From Actinomycetota bacterium (GTDB taxonomy: Bacteria; Actinomycetota; Acidimicrobiia; IMCC26256; PALSA-555): 33,482 bases of DNA. Location: NCBI GenBank assembly GCA_016870595.1, contig VGBI01000021.1, positions 1 to 33,482 of the forward strand, written 5' to 3'. The position numbers and the translations under genes were made by a program. The first letter of the stretch is position 1. Each line of letters begins with the position of its first letter. Of the stretch, positions 13,807 to 20,419 are shown piece after piece. The notes under the pieces were generated by a model. It was not told the origin of the DNA and made no database searches. It saw only the letters and a list, made by a program, of their open reading frames with translations.

Positions 13807-14604
13807 ATGCGCACACTCGAGGGCAAGGTCGCGGTCATCACCGGCGGGGCGAGCGGGATCGGGCTGGCCCTGGCCCACCGGTTCCAACGGGCGGGCATGC
13901 ACGTCGCCGTCGCCGACATCGAGCCCGGGGCGCTCGACGCAGCGACGGCTGCGCTGGGGGCCGGCGAGGTGCTGGCCGTGCGCACCGACGTCACCGTGCC
14001 CGCCGAGGTCGAGGCCCTGCGCGCCGCGGTGCTCGACCGCTTCGGCGCTGCGCACGTGGTGTGCGCCAACGCAGGGGTCGCGCCCACCGGCTCGATCCTC
14101 ACCACGTCGCTCGAGACCTGGCGCTGGGTGGTCGACGTCAACCTGATGGGGGTCGTGCACACGGTGGCCACCTTCGGACCCGGGCTGGTCGACCAGGGCG
14201 ACGGGCACCTCGTCCTCACGGCGTCGGCGGCCGGGCTCAGCGCGACCGTGGGACTCGGCGCCTACTGCGCGACCAAGCACGCGGTCGTCGGCACCGCCAC
14301 CACCCTGCAGGCCGAGTTGGCCGGTACCGGCGTCGGGGTGTCGGTGCTGTGCCCCGGTCTCGTCAGCACCCGCATCTTCGACAGCGAGCGCAACCGGCCC
14401 GACCCCGGTGTGTCGCACGCTGACCCCGAGACTGCGTCGATGCTCAAGGGCGTGATCGGCGGGGGCGTCGACCCGGCGGTGATCGCCGACGCGGTGCACG
14501 ACGCCGTGGTCGCCGACGAGCTGTTCATCCTCCCGACCACCGACGTGATCGGGTTGATCCAGGCCCGGCTCGACGGCGTCGCCGCTGCGCTGCCGCGCGT
14601 CTAG
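13807..14604 (+). CDS. Short-chain dehydrogenase/reductase (classical SDR)
   Basis: The 265-aa protein has all classical SDR landmarks: the cofactor motif TGGASGIG (12-19), the NAG strand (88-90), catalytic Ser140 in LTASAAG, and Tyr153/Lys157 in YCATK. Asp37 after the second strand (VAVADIEPG) favours NAD(H) over NADP(H). CPGLVSTRIFDSERNRP is the usual substrate-loop region. It would oxidise or reduce an alcohol/ketone; the substrate is not predictable. It is a single gene, divergent from the alpha/beta hydrolase and convergent with the PhyH gene 61 bp away. The start is ATG 13807 with CAGAAT 6 nt upstream. Confidence 0.88.
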   Translation: MRTLEGKVAVITGGASGIGLALAHRFQRAGMHVAVADIEPGALDAATAALGAGEVLAVRTDVTVPAEVEALRAAVLDRFGAAHVVCANAGVAPTGSILTTSLETWRWVVDVNLMGVVHTVATFGPGLVDQGDGHLVLTASAAGLSATVGLGAYCATKHAVVGTATTLQAELAGTGVGVSVLCPGLVSTRIFDSERNRPDPGVSHADPETASMLKGVIGGGVDPAVIADAVHDAVVADELFILPTTDVIGLIQARLDGVAAALPRV

Positions 14605-14665
14605 CCGTTCGCCACACCGGCGTATCGATGCCGCCACCCGGGGATCGGGCGCGCGGCGACCGGGC

Positions 14666-15472
14666 TCAGGCCTCCACGGCCTCCGGGAGGCCGAGGGCTC
14701 CCGCGGCGTCGCGCAACGGTGTGCCCGGGGCCACCGCGTCGAACCCGGGCTTGCCCGGCGCGCCCGGCTTCACCCGCACCACTGCGTCGTCGCCGCAGTA
14801 GCGCACCGACAACGCCCGCCGGGTGGTGGTCCCGAGGTTGCCGCCCGCGGCGTGCAGGGTGCGCACGTGGTGGATGGTGAGGTCGCCGGGCTCGAGATCC
14901 CACCCGAACGCGTCGGGGTCGTCGAGGTCGACGGTCGGGACGAGGTCACCCTCGGTGCCGGGGATGGGATCGTCGGTGACGAAGAACGTGGGTCGGTACC
15001 GTCGGCCGTCGCGGTGGGAGTCCCGCAGGAACCGCAGCGACCCCGAGCGACGCGGCGCCGGGTCGAGCGCCACCCACACCGTCGCCATCTGGCGGCCCTC
15101 GGTGTGGAAGTACCCGTCGTCGGTGTGCCAGCGGGTCGGCACCGGCGACCCCGGCTCCTTCACCAGCACGCTGTCCTCGTAGAGCCAGAGCCGCTCGGAG
15201 CCGAGCACCGCGCGGGTGACCGCGGGGATCGCACCGAGCGTCGCGAACTCACGGAACTCCTCCCGGGTCCGCCAGTGGTCGACCCCGCCGCGGAACCGGG
15301 CCGCCGAGGTGTCGCCCGCCATCGCGCTCAGGTCGGCGAGCTCAGGGCTCACGATCAGCGCATCGACCGCGGCGCGGATGCGCTCGACGCCGGCCGGATC
15401 GACGACGCCCCGCACCACGCAGGCGCCGTCGGCCCAGAACTCCTCGGCGGCCGCCTCGAGCTCGGTCGTCAT
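14666..15472 (-). CDS. Phytanoyl-CoA dioxygenase (PhyH) family Fe(II)/2-oxoglutarate oxygenase
   Basis: The 268-aa protein has the double-stranded beta-helix metal site of the PhyH family: His116 and Asp118 in WHTDDGYFH, distal His207 in VRTLHAAGG, and Arg219 in TTRRALSVRY for 2-oxoglutarate. The length is normal. PhyH enzymes hydroxylate or halogenate lipids, CoA esters and natural products, so the substrate remains open; the acyl-CoA enzymes nearby make a lipid or terpenoid plausible. ATG 15472 has GGGAGG 6 nt upstream; residues beyond it in the track ORF (to 15601) run antisense into the next gene. The 61-bp convergent gap after the stop contains CGGC-GTATCGAT-GCCG, a weak hairpin. Confidence 0.88.
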   Translation of the reverse strand: MTTELEAAAEEFWADGACVVRGVVDPAGVERIRAAVDALIVSPELADLSAMAGDTSAARFRGGVDHWRTREEFREFATLGAIPAVTRAVLGSERLWLYEDSVLVKEPGSPVPTRWHTDDGYFHTEGRQMATVWVALDPAPRRSGSLRFLRDSHRDGRRYRPTFFVTDDPIPGTEGDLVPTVDLDDPDAFGWDLEPGDLTIHHVRTLHAAGGNLGTTTRRALSVRYCGDDAVVRVKPGAPGKPGFDAVAPGTPLRDAAGALGLPEAVEA

Positions 15473-15514
15473 CGTCGCCTCCCGGTGCGGCCGCGGCGCC
15501 GGCCCGACGGCGCG

Positions 15515-15521
15515 TACCGTA
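15515..15521. promoter_or_regulatory. Symmetric bidirectional -10 element TACCGTA
   Basis: TACCGT on the plus strand (15515-15520) and TACGGT on the minus strand (15521-15516) overlap in one heptamer inside GCGCGTACCGTAGCGCGC. It lies between the divergent PhyH (ATG 15472) and alpha/beta hydrolase (ATG 15540) genes and could serve both. Confidence 0.5.
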
Positions 15522-15539
15522 GCGCGCGACCATCGGGGG

Positions 15540-16217
15540 ATGACGACGCCCGCCGCGCCCGGACCCGACGGGATCGACCTCGGGTGGGCCGAGCGCGCCA
15601 CGCTCGTGTTCTGCCCGGGCTTCCTCGTGGCGCCGCAGGCCTACACCGCGCTCCTCGGGCCGGTGGCCGACCGGGGGTACCGGGTGGTCGTGCCCCGTCT
15701 CGTGCGCCCCGGCCCGCGCCTGCTGCTCGGCGGCGTCCCGATCGCGGCCGAGGCGGCGCGGGCGGCGGCGGTGGTCGCAGCCCTGGCCGGGGCCGACGCC
15801 CGGCCGGTGTGGATCGGCGGCCACTCGCGCGGCGGGGCGGTGGCCTGGACCGTGGCGGCGGGCCCGACCCCCGTGGCCGGCCTGGTCGTGGTGGATCCGG
15901 TGGCCGGCGGCGGCCCCCCGTGGGCCGGTGCGCCCGCACCCCCTCCCCTCCCCGACGGGCGGCCCGCCCTCGTCGTCGGCGCGGCGATCGGCGGACGCTG
16001 CGCACCCGCCGCGCGCAACCACCTGCACTTCGCGGCCGCGGCCCCGCACGCCGAGCACGTGGTGGTGGCCGACTGCGGGCACGCCGACGTGCTCGACGAC
16101 CGGTCCGCCCACCGGGGCCGGCGACTCTGCGGCGGTGGCACCGACCCGGCCCGGGCCCGCGCCACCGTGGCCGAGCGGATCGCCGCGTTCCTCGATGCGG
16201 CCGGGTCGCGGCGCTAG
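15540..16217 (+). CDS. Alpha/beta hydrolase, chlorophyllase/dienelactone-like
   Basis: The 225-aa protein has a short alpha/beta hydrolase core. LVFCPGFLVAPQAYTALLGP (22-41) looks like the oxyanion strand-loop. GGHSRGGAVAWT places the nucleophile at Ser96. LVVVDPVAG and VVVADCGHADVLDD offer the acid and His. GHSRGG is seen in chlorophyllase-like and some polyester-hydrolase relatives. No export signal is present. ATG 15540 is preceded by GGGGG at very short spacing, and the shared -10 is at 15515; the track's earlier starts are antisense to PhyH. Its TAG stop overlaps the TAG stop of the convergent oxidoreductase in the palindrome CTAG. Confidence 0.78.
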   Translation: MTTPAAPGPDGIDLGWAERATLVFCPGFLVAPQAYTALLGPVADRGYRVVVPRLVRPGPRLLLGGVPIAAEAARAAAVVAALAGADARPVWIGGHSRGGAVAWTVAAGPTPVAGLVVVDPVAGGGPPWAGAPAPPPLPDGRPALVVGAAIGGRCAPAARNHLHFAAAAPHAEHVVVADCGHADVLDDRSAHRGRRLCGGGTDPARARATVAERIAAFLDAAGSRR

Positions 16218-17296
16218 AGGTCGGCGATCGCGACCGGCACGCCGGTCCGGGCGCTGCGGTAGGCCGCCTCGACTAGCTGGTGCGCCGCCAACGCGTCGCG
16301 CACCCCCGGTGACGGTGGTGTCCCCGCCGCGAGCGACCGGGCGAAGGCCCGATGGGCGAGGTACTGGTACACGTAGAACGGCCGGTCGACGTCGACCCCG
16401 TCACGCACGAACGACTCGCGGCACAGCGCCTGGGTGTCGATCCGCTCGGCCGGGCCCGACCGCTCCTTCACCAGGAGCGAGTCCTCGGGCGCGCCCACCA
16501 CGAAGTCGGTGGTCGCCTCGATCGCGGCCTGCTCGAGGAACACCTCGATCCGGCGCTCCTCGCGGTCGATCACCCCGTTGAAGATCGTGAGCAGCGTGCC
16601 CACCACCCCGTTGGCGTGCTCGATCGTGAGCGCGGCGGTGTCCTCGACGTCGTAGCCGAACACGTGCCGGGTGCGGGCGTAGACCCGGGTCACCGGACCG
16701 AACAGCCAGCAGGCGATGTCGCACGAGTGGATCGAGTGCTCGAGCAGCGCGCCGCCGCCCGCCTCGGCCGCACTCGACCGCCACGCCGTGTGGCCCTCCA
16801 TCACGTCGGTGGTGGGCCAGAACTGGTCGTCGCGGATCACGTAGCCCATCGGGCGGCCGTAGCGCGCGTCGGCGACCACGCCGTGTAGGAAGCGCAGGAT
16901 CGGGTGGAACCGCGACTGGAACCCGACCTGGGTGGGGATGCCCGCCCGCTCGACCAGGTCGACGATCTCGGTGACCACGGGGAAGGTCGGGGCGAGCGGC
17001 TTCTCGGTGAAGCACGGCTTGCCCGCCTCGGCCACCGCGGCGATGAGCTCGCGGTGGTGCTTGGTCGGGGCGATCACGAGGACCGCCTCCACGTCGGGGT
17101 CGGCGATCAGGTCGCGCCCGTCGGTGTACCGGCGGGCCACCGGGCCGGCGATCTGCTCCACCCGCTCGATCCCGGCCGGGTCGGGGTCGGCCAGGGCGAC
17201 GAGGCGCACGAGGCCGTCGTCGCCGAGGAGGCGCAGCGACACCGCGTGGGCCCGGCTGATCGACCCGCACCCGATGATCCCGACCGAGAGCGCCAC
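16214..17296 (-). CDS. Gfo/Idh/MocA family NAD(P)-dependent oxidoreductase
   Basis: The 360-aa protein has the N-terminal Rossmann motif SVGIIGCGSISRAHA (residues 4-18), the family signature FTEKPLAP (E98 K99 P100) and a C-terminal alpha/beta domain with HSIHSCDIACWLFG, whose His and Asp correspond to the active-site face. Members oxidise or reduce sugars, inositols or related alcohols. GTG 17296 is set by TAGTGT 7 nt upstream (leaderless type); the track ORF extending to 18793 is antisense to the thiolase and rejected. The gene is convergent with the alpha/beta hydrolase, sharing a CTAG stop, and divergent from the thiolase-like gene. Its substrate is unknown. Confidence 0.87.
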   Translation of the reverse strand: MALSVGIIGCGSISRAHAVSLRLLGDDGLVRLVALADPDPAGIERVEQIAGPVARRYTDGRDLIADPDVEAVLVIAPTKHHRELIAAVAEAGKPCFTEKPLAPTFPVVTEIVDLVERAGIPTQVGFQSRFHPILRFLHGVVADARYGRPMGYVIRDDQFWPTTDVMEGHTAWRSSAAEAGGGALLEHSIHSCDIACWLFGPVTRVYARTRHVFGYDVEDTAALTIEHANGVVGTLLTIFNGVIDREERRIEVFLEQAAIEATTDFVVGAPEDSLLVKERSGPAERIDTQALCRESFVRDGVDVDRPFYVYQYLAHRAFARSLAAGTPPSPGVRDALAAHQLVEAAYRSARTGVPVAIADL

Positions 17297-17303
17297 GAGC
17301 CGG

Positions 17304-17309
17304 ACACTA
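17304..17309 (-). promoter_or_regulatory. Leaderless-type -10 (TAGTGT) for the Gfo/Idh/MocA gene
   Basis: Minus-strand TAGTGT lies 7 nt before GTG 17296 and decides this start. Confidence 0.5.
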
Positions 17310-17343
17310 CCGCCGACCGGTCCCCGACCCCGGACCGACCCAG

Positions 17344-17425
17344 GACCAGCGCACGGACCAGTGCACGGGCGGGCGCGCGGACCAGCGCACGGGCGGGCGC
17401 ACGCACCGGCACACGGGCCAGCGCC
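17344..17425. repeat. Imperfect 24-bp tandem repeat in a divergent intergenic region
   Basis: GACCAGYGCACGGGCGGGCG+CRCG occurs twice in full (17356-17379, 17380-17403), preceded by a 12-bp half unit at 17344 and followed by a diverged copy. It lies between the Gfo/Idh/MocA and thiolase-like genes, upstream of the TAGCCT promoter. Confidence 0.7.
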
Positions 17426-17440
17426 GACCCCGGCGTTCGC

Positions 17441-17446
17441 TAGCCT
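17441..17446 (+). promoter_or_regulatory. -10-like TAGCCT for the thiolase-like gene
   Basis: TAGCCT lies 39 nt before ATG 17486, and GAGG at 17477-17480 supplies a ribosome site 5 nt from the start. Confidence 0.45.
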
Positions 17447-17485
17447 CCCCGCGTCCCGGCACCCCCGGCCCCCTGCGAGGTCCCC

Positions 17486-18976
17486 ATGCGTCCCGACCCC
17501 CGCTCCCCCGTCGTCGTCGGCGTCGCCCAGCGGACCTGGCACCCCGGCCCCGAGCCCGCGCCGGCCCCGCTCGTCCTCTGGGAGACGGTGGCCCGCGCCG
17601 CCGCCGACGACGCCGGGCGCAGCAGCCTGCTCGACCGGGTCCAGGGCGTCAACGTCGTCCACTGCGCGACCTGGGAGTACGACGACCCGGCGGCGCGGCT
17701 CGCCGAGCGGCTCGGCGTGTCGGCCGGCCCGCGCGACACGTCGTCGCTGGCGGGCACCGCGCACCAGCAGATGATCGACGCCGCCGCGGCGCGCATCCTC
17801 GCCGGCGAGACCGACGTGGAGCTCGTGGTGGGGGGCGAGGCGCTCTGGACCGTCCGCACGTACGCGCGCGCCGGCGAGACCCCGCCGTGGGACCTCGGCA
17901 CCGCACCGATCGGCCCCCCGATCGACCTGCAGGCCTGGTACCTCCCCACCGAGCTCGCCCACGGGGTGATCCCGGCGTGGCTCACCTTCGCGCTGCTCGA
18001 CGACGCCCGCCGCCACCACCTCGGCATCACCCCGGCCGACCACCGGGCGCAGATGGGTCGCGACCTCGAGGCCATGGCCCGGGTCGCCGCCGCCAGCCCC
18101 CACGCGTGGCGCCCGACCGCGCGGTCGGCGGACGAGATCACCACCCCGGCCCCCGACAACCGCTGGGTCGCCACCCCCTACACGAAGCGCATGGTCGCGG
18201 TCCCCGACGTCGACATGGCCGCCGCCACGATCGTCACCTCGGCGGAGGCCGCCGACCGGCTCGGGATCCCCGAGGACCGGCGGGTGCACCTCCGGGCGTG
18301 GGGCTACGGCCAGGACTCGGCGCACCTCGCGGCGCGCGACGACCTCCACCGGTCGCTCGCGATGCAGACCGTGTTCGCCGACACGTTCCGGCGGGCCGGC
18401 CTCGCGCTCGACGACATCGGGGTGATCGACCTCTACTCGTGCTTCCCGTCGTCGATCGACTTCGCGCGCGACACGCTCGGCCTCGCCGCCGACGACCCGC
18501 GCGGCGTGACCGCCACCGGTGGCCTCCCGTTCCACGGCGCGCCGAGCGCCAACTACGTCGGTCACTCGGTCGCGGCGGTGGTGGAGCGGATCCGGGCCGG
18601 CGCCGGCGCCGGGCTCGTCACCGGGGTCGGCATGCACATGACCAAGCACGTGGCCGCCGTGTACGCCGACACTCCGGGCCCAGTGGTCGCCCCGGACCCG
18701 GCGCTGGAGGCCGGCCTCGCCGCCCGCCCCGAGCGCACGGTCGTCGCCACGGTCGACGGCACGGTCACCGTGGCCGCCCAGACCGTCGTGCACGACCGCA
18801 CCGGCGCGCCGACCACCGCGATCGTCATCGGCACGGGCGCCGACGGCACCCGGGGCTACGCCCGCACCGAGGACCCGGGCGTGATCGCCGACATGCTCGC
18901 GGCGCCCTGGACCGGCCGCGCCGTGGCGGTCGTTCCCGACGGCACCACCAACCGCATCGTCGCTCCGGCGCCCTGA
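17486..18976 (+). CDS. Thiolase-like acetyl-CoA acetyltransferase family protein
   Basis: The 496-aa protein belongs to the actinobacterial thiolase-like family annotated as acetyl-CoA acetyltransferase. Conserved blocks are SPVVVGVAQRTW at the start, DIGVIDLYSCFPSSIDFARD (about 311-330), TGGLPFHGAPSANYVGHSVA and TGVGMHMTKHVAAVYADTPG. The position where thiolases keep the nucleophilic Cys (here RDTSSLAGTAHQQM) has none, so a classical Claisen reaction is doubtful. The last 80-90 residues form an extra C-terminal segment ending GYARTEDPGVIADML. The ATG start has GAGG 5 nt upstream. It is a single gene with no DUF35 partner beside it, unlike the second thiolase at 23823. Confidence 0.82.
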   Translation: MRPDPRSPVVVGVAQRTWHPGPEPAPAPLVLWETVARAAADDAGRSSLLDRVQGVNVVHCATWEYDDPAARLAERLGVSAGPRDTSSLAGTAHQQMIDAAAARILAGETDVELVVGGEALWTVRTYARAGETPPWDLGTAPIGPPIDLQAWYLPTELAHGVIPAWLTFALLDDARRHHLGITPADHRAQMGRDLEAMARVAAASPHAWRPTARSADEITTPAPDNRWVATPYTKRMVAVPDVDMAAATIVTSAEAADRLGIPEDRRVHLRAWGYGQDSAHLAARDDLHRSLAMQTVFADTFRRAGLALDDIGVIDLYSCFPSSIDFARDTLGLAADDPRGVTATGGLPFHGAPSANYVGHSVAAVVERIRAGAGAGLVTGVGMHMTKHVAAVYADTPGPVVAPDPALEAGLAARPERTVVATVDGTVTVAAQTVVHDRTGAPTTAIVIGTGADGTRGYARTEDPGVIADMLAAPWTGRAVAVVPDGTTNRIVAPAP

Positions 18977-18989
18977 GCCGACGCCCGTC

Positions 18990-19007
18990 GGGGCGGGGCG
19001 GGGCGGG
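18990..19007 (+). other. G-quadruplex motif between convergent genes
   Basis: GGGGCGGGGCGGGGCGGG contains four G-runs with single-C loops, the most stable class of predicted quadruplex. It fills the 40-bp gap between the stops of the thiolase-like and NIPSNAP-like genes. Confidence 0.65.
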
Positions 19008-19016
19008 ACGCAGCGC

Positions 19017-19784
19017 TCAGTCGACGCTGTCGTCGACCGGCACCTCGAGCGGCGCGCACCACGTGCCCGGCGCCGGGGTCATCAGCTCCTCGCGCCAGCG
19101 GGTGACCCAGGTGCGGGCCCGCTCGTGCCACGCCTCGACGCGGGGATCGCCGTCGACCCCCGCAACGGCGGGATCGAGCACCCCACGGGCGACGTCGCGG
19201 GCCTTGGCCATCCGCACGTGGTGCTCGGGCTCGGTGGCCCAGACGGTGCACACCTCGGTGTCGTGCATCATCACCTCGTAGAGGCCCACGAGCCGGTGGC
19301 CGTACTCGGCCATGAGCGGCGCCCGCTCGGCCCGCACCGCCGCGAGGTAGTCGAGCGCGCTACCGGGCCGGACCTCGCTGAGCTCGTGCACGAACAGCGA
19401 GCCGCGCACCCCGTCGGCCGCGAGCGTGCCCATCGTCGGGCAGCCGGGCGCCCCGGCCAGCAGCCGGTCGAAGCCGCCGGTGCGGTAGGTGAACGCGACC
19501 TGCCACCAGCTCTCGAGGTGCACGTTGGTCGCCCGCTTCATCCCGAGCCGGTCGACCTTGTGGAACCAGCCGTCCCAGCCGCCCGGCACCTCCCACAGGT
19601 TCACCACCTGGGGCCACCGGCCGGTGATGCCCATCACGTACCACGTGCCGAGGAGCTCGAAGCCGACCTTCTCGTGGCCCGACTGGCCCTTGGTGTGCTC
19701 CATGTAGTCCCACTGGTGCTGGCCCACGATGTCGATGTACTCGTGCAGGAACAGCGGACGCTCGCCGGGGGTCATGCCGCTCAT
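19017..19784 (-). CDS. NIPSNAP-like / dimeric alpha-beta barrel protein
   Basis: The 255-aa protein shows paired alpha-beta halves, as in NIPSNAP-type ferredoxin-fold proteins. The first half has LFLHEYIDIVGQHQWDYMEH and WPQVVNLWEVPGGWDGW. The second starts near LFVHELSEVRPGSALDYLAA and continues with LVGLYEVMMHDTEVCTVWA. No cofactor motif is recognised; such proteins often sit beside catabolic genes. ATG 19784 overlaps the TGA of the upstream nitroreductase in ATGA, so translational coupling is likely. ATG 19775 (MTPGE), preceded by GACAAT at 7 nt, is an alternative start. The family assignment is moderate. Confidence 0.65.
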   Translation of the reverse strand: MSGMTPGERPLFLHEYIDIVGQHQWDYMEHTKGQSGHEKVGFELLGTWYVMGITGRWPQVVNLWEVPGGWDGWFHKVDRLGMKRATNVHLESWWQVAFTYRTGGFDRLLAGAPGCPTMGTLAADGVRGSLFVHELSEVRPGSALDYLAAVRAERAPLMAEYGHRLVGLYEVMMHDTEVCTVWATEPEHHVRMAKARDVARGVLDPAVAGVDGDPRVEAWHERARTWVTRWREELMTPAPGTWCAPLEVPVDDSVD

Positions 19785-20362
19785 TGTCGCGGATCGTCGC
19801 CGGGCGCGCCCGGCCCGCTCGACGCCGGGGCTGGCGGCGGCCCGCTCGCGGCGGGCGTGAGGACGAGCACGGGGATCGGGCGTCCGGCGATGCGGGCCCG
19901 GTAGGCGTCGTAGCCCCGGTAGATCGCGGCGGCGGCCCGCATCACCGACTCCCACTCGTCACCGGTGGCCTCGCGCGCGACCACGGCAACACGCCGGTCG
20001 CAGTACTCGACCACCGCGTGCGGATCAGCGGCGAGGTTGAGGTACCACGCCGGCAGGGAGGCCCGCCCGAAGTTGGTGCCGATCAGCGCGAGGTCGTCGC
20101 CGACGGGCACCCCGAGCAACGGCAGCGGACGGGGCTGCCCGGACCGCCGACCGGTCGTGGTGACCGTCACGACCGGGATCCCGGCCGTGACCCCCGCGAG
20201 CGACGTGCGCCCGCGGGTGCGGCGCAGCAGCCAGGCGTCGACGTGGTGCGCGGTCAGCGCGAAGAGCCGCGCGCCGGGACGGGTGGCGGCGAACCGCTGG
20301 GTCGCGGTCTGGACGAGGTTGGGCGGGCGGACCCGGTACCCGAGGTCGGCCTGCAGCCCCAT
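19781..20362 (-). CDS. Deazaflavin (F420)-dependent nitroreductase family protein (Ddn-like)
   Basis: The 193-aa protein resembles the actinobacterial Ddn/FDOR-A family. After an N-terminal helix (TRPGARLFALTAHHVDAWLL), the split beta-barrel starts with VVTVTTTGRRSGQPRPLPLL, followed by LALIGTNFGRASLPAWYLNL and DPHAVVEY, all typical F420-binding landmarks. Such enzymes use F420H2 to reduce unsaturated or nitro compounds, quinones or fatty-acid enones in the cytoplasm. A Pro/Ala/Ser tail follows. ATG 20362 has CACAAT 6 nt upstream and no Shine-Dalgarno. The gene is coupled by ATGA overlap to the NIPSNAP-like gene and divergent from the acyl-CoA synthetase. Confidence 0.83.
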   Translation of the reverse strand: MGLQADLGYRVRPPNLVQTATQRFAATRPGARLFALTAHHVDAWLLRRTRGRTSLAGVTAGIPVVTVTTTGRRSGQPRPLPLLGVPVGDDLALIGTNFGRASLPAWYLNLAADPHAVVEYCDRRVAVVAREATGDEWESVMRAAAAIYRGYDAYRARIAGRPIPVLVLTPAASGPPPAPASSGPGAPGDDPRQ

Positions 20363-20368
20363 GGGGGC

Positions 20369-20374
20369 ATTGTG
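20369..20374 (-). promoter_or_regulatory. Leaderless-type -10 (CACAAT) for the nitroreductase
   Basis: Minus-strand CACAAT is 6 nt before ATG 20362. The divergent -10 for the acyl-CoA synthetase begins 33 bp away. Confidence 0.5.
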
Positions 20375-20406
20375 CCCCACCCGGCGCACGCCGGTGGCCG
20401 CGGGCC

Positions 20407-20412
20407 TACGAT
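20407..20412 (+). promoter_or_regulatory. Leaderless-type -10 (TACGAT) for the acyl-CoA synthetase
   Basis: TACGAT is 7 nt before ATG 20420. Confidence 0.5.
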
Positions 20413-20419
20413 CCGCGCG

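Noticed and set aside
17297-18793. Long extension of the Gfo/Idh/MocA ORF
   Set aside because: It is antisense to the thiolase-like gene and His/Gly/Arg-rich; the Rossmann motif begins at GTG 17296 with its own promoter-like hexamer.
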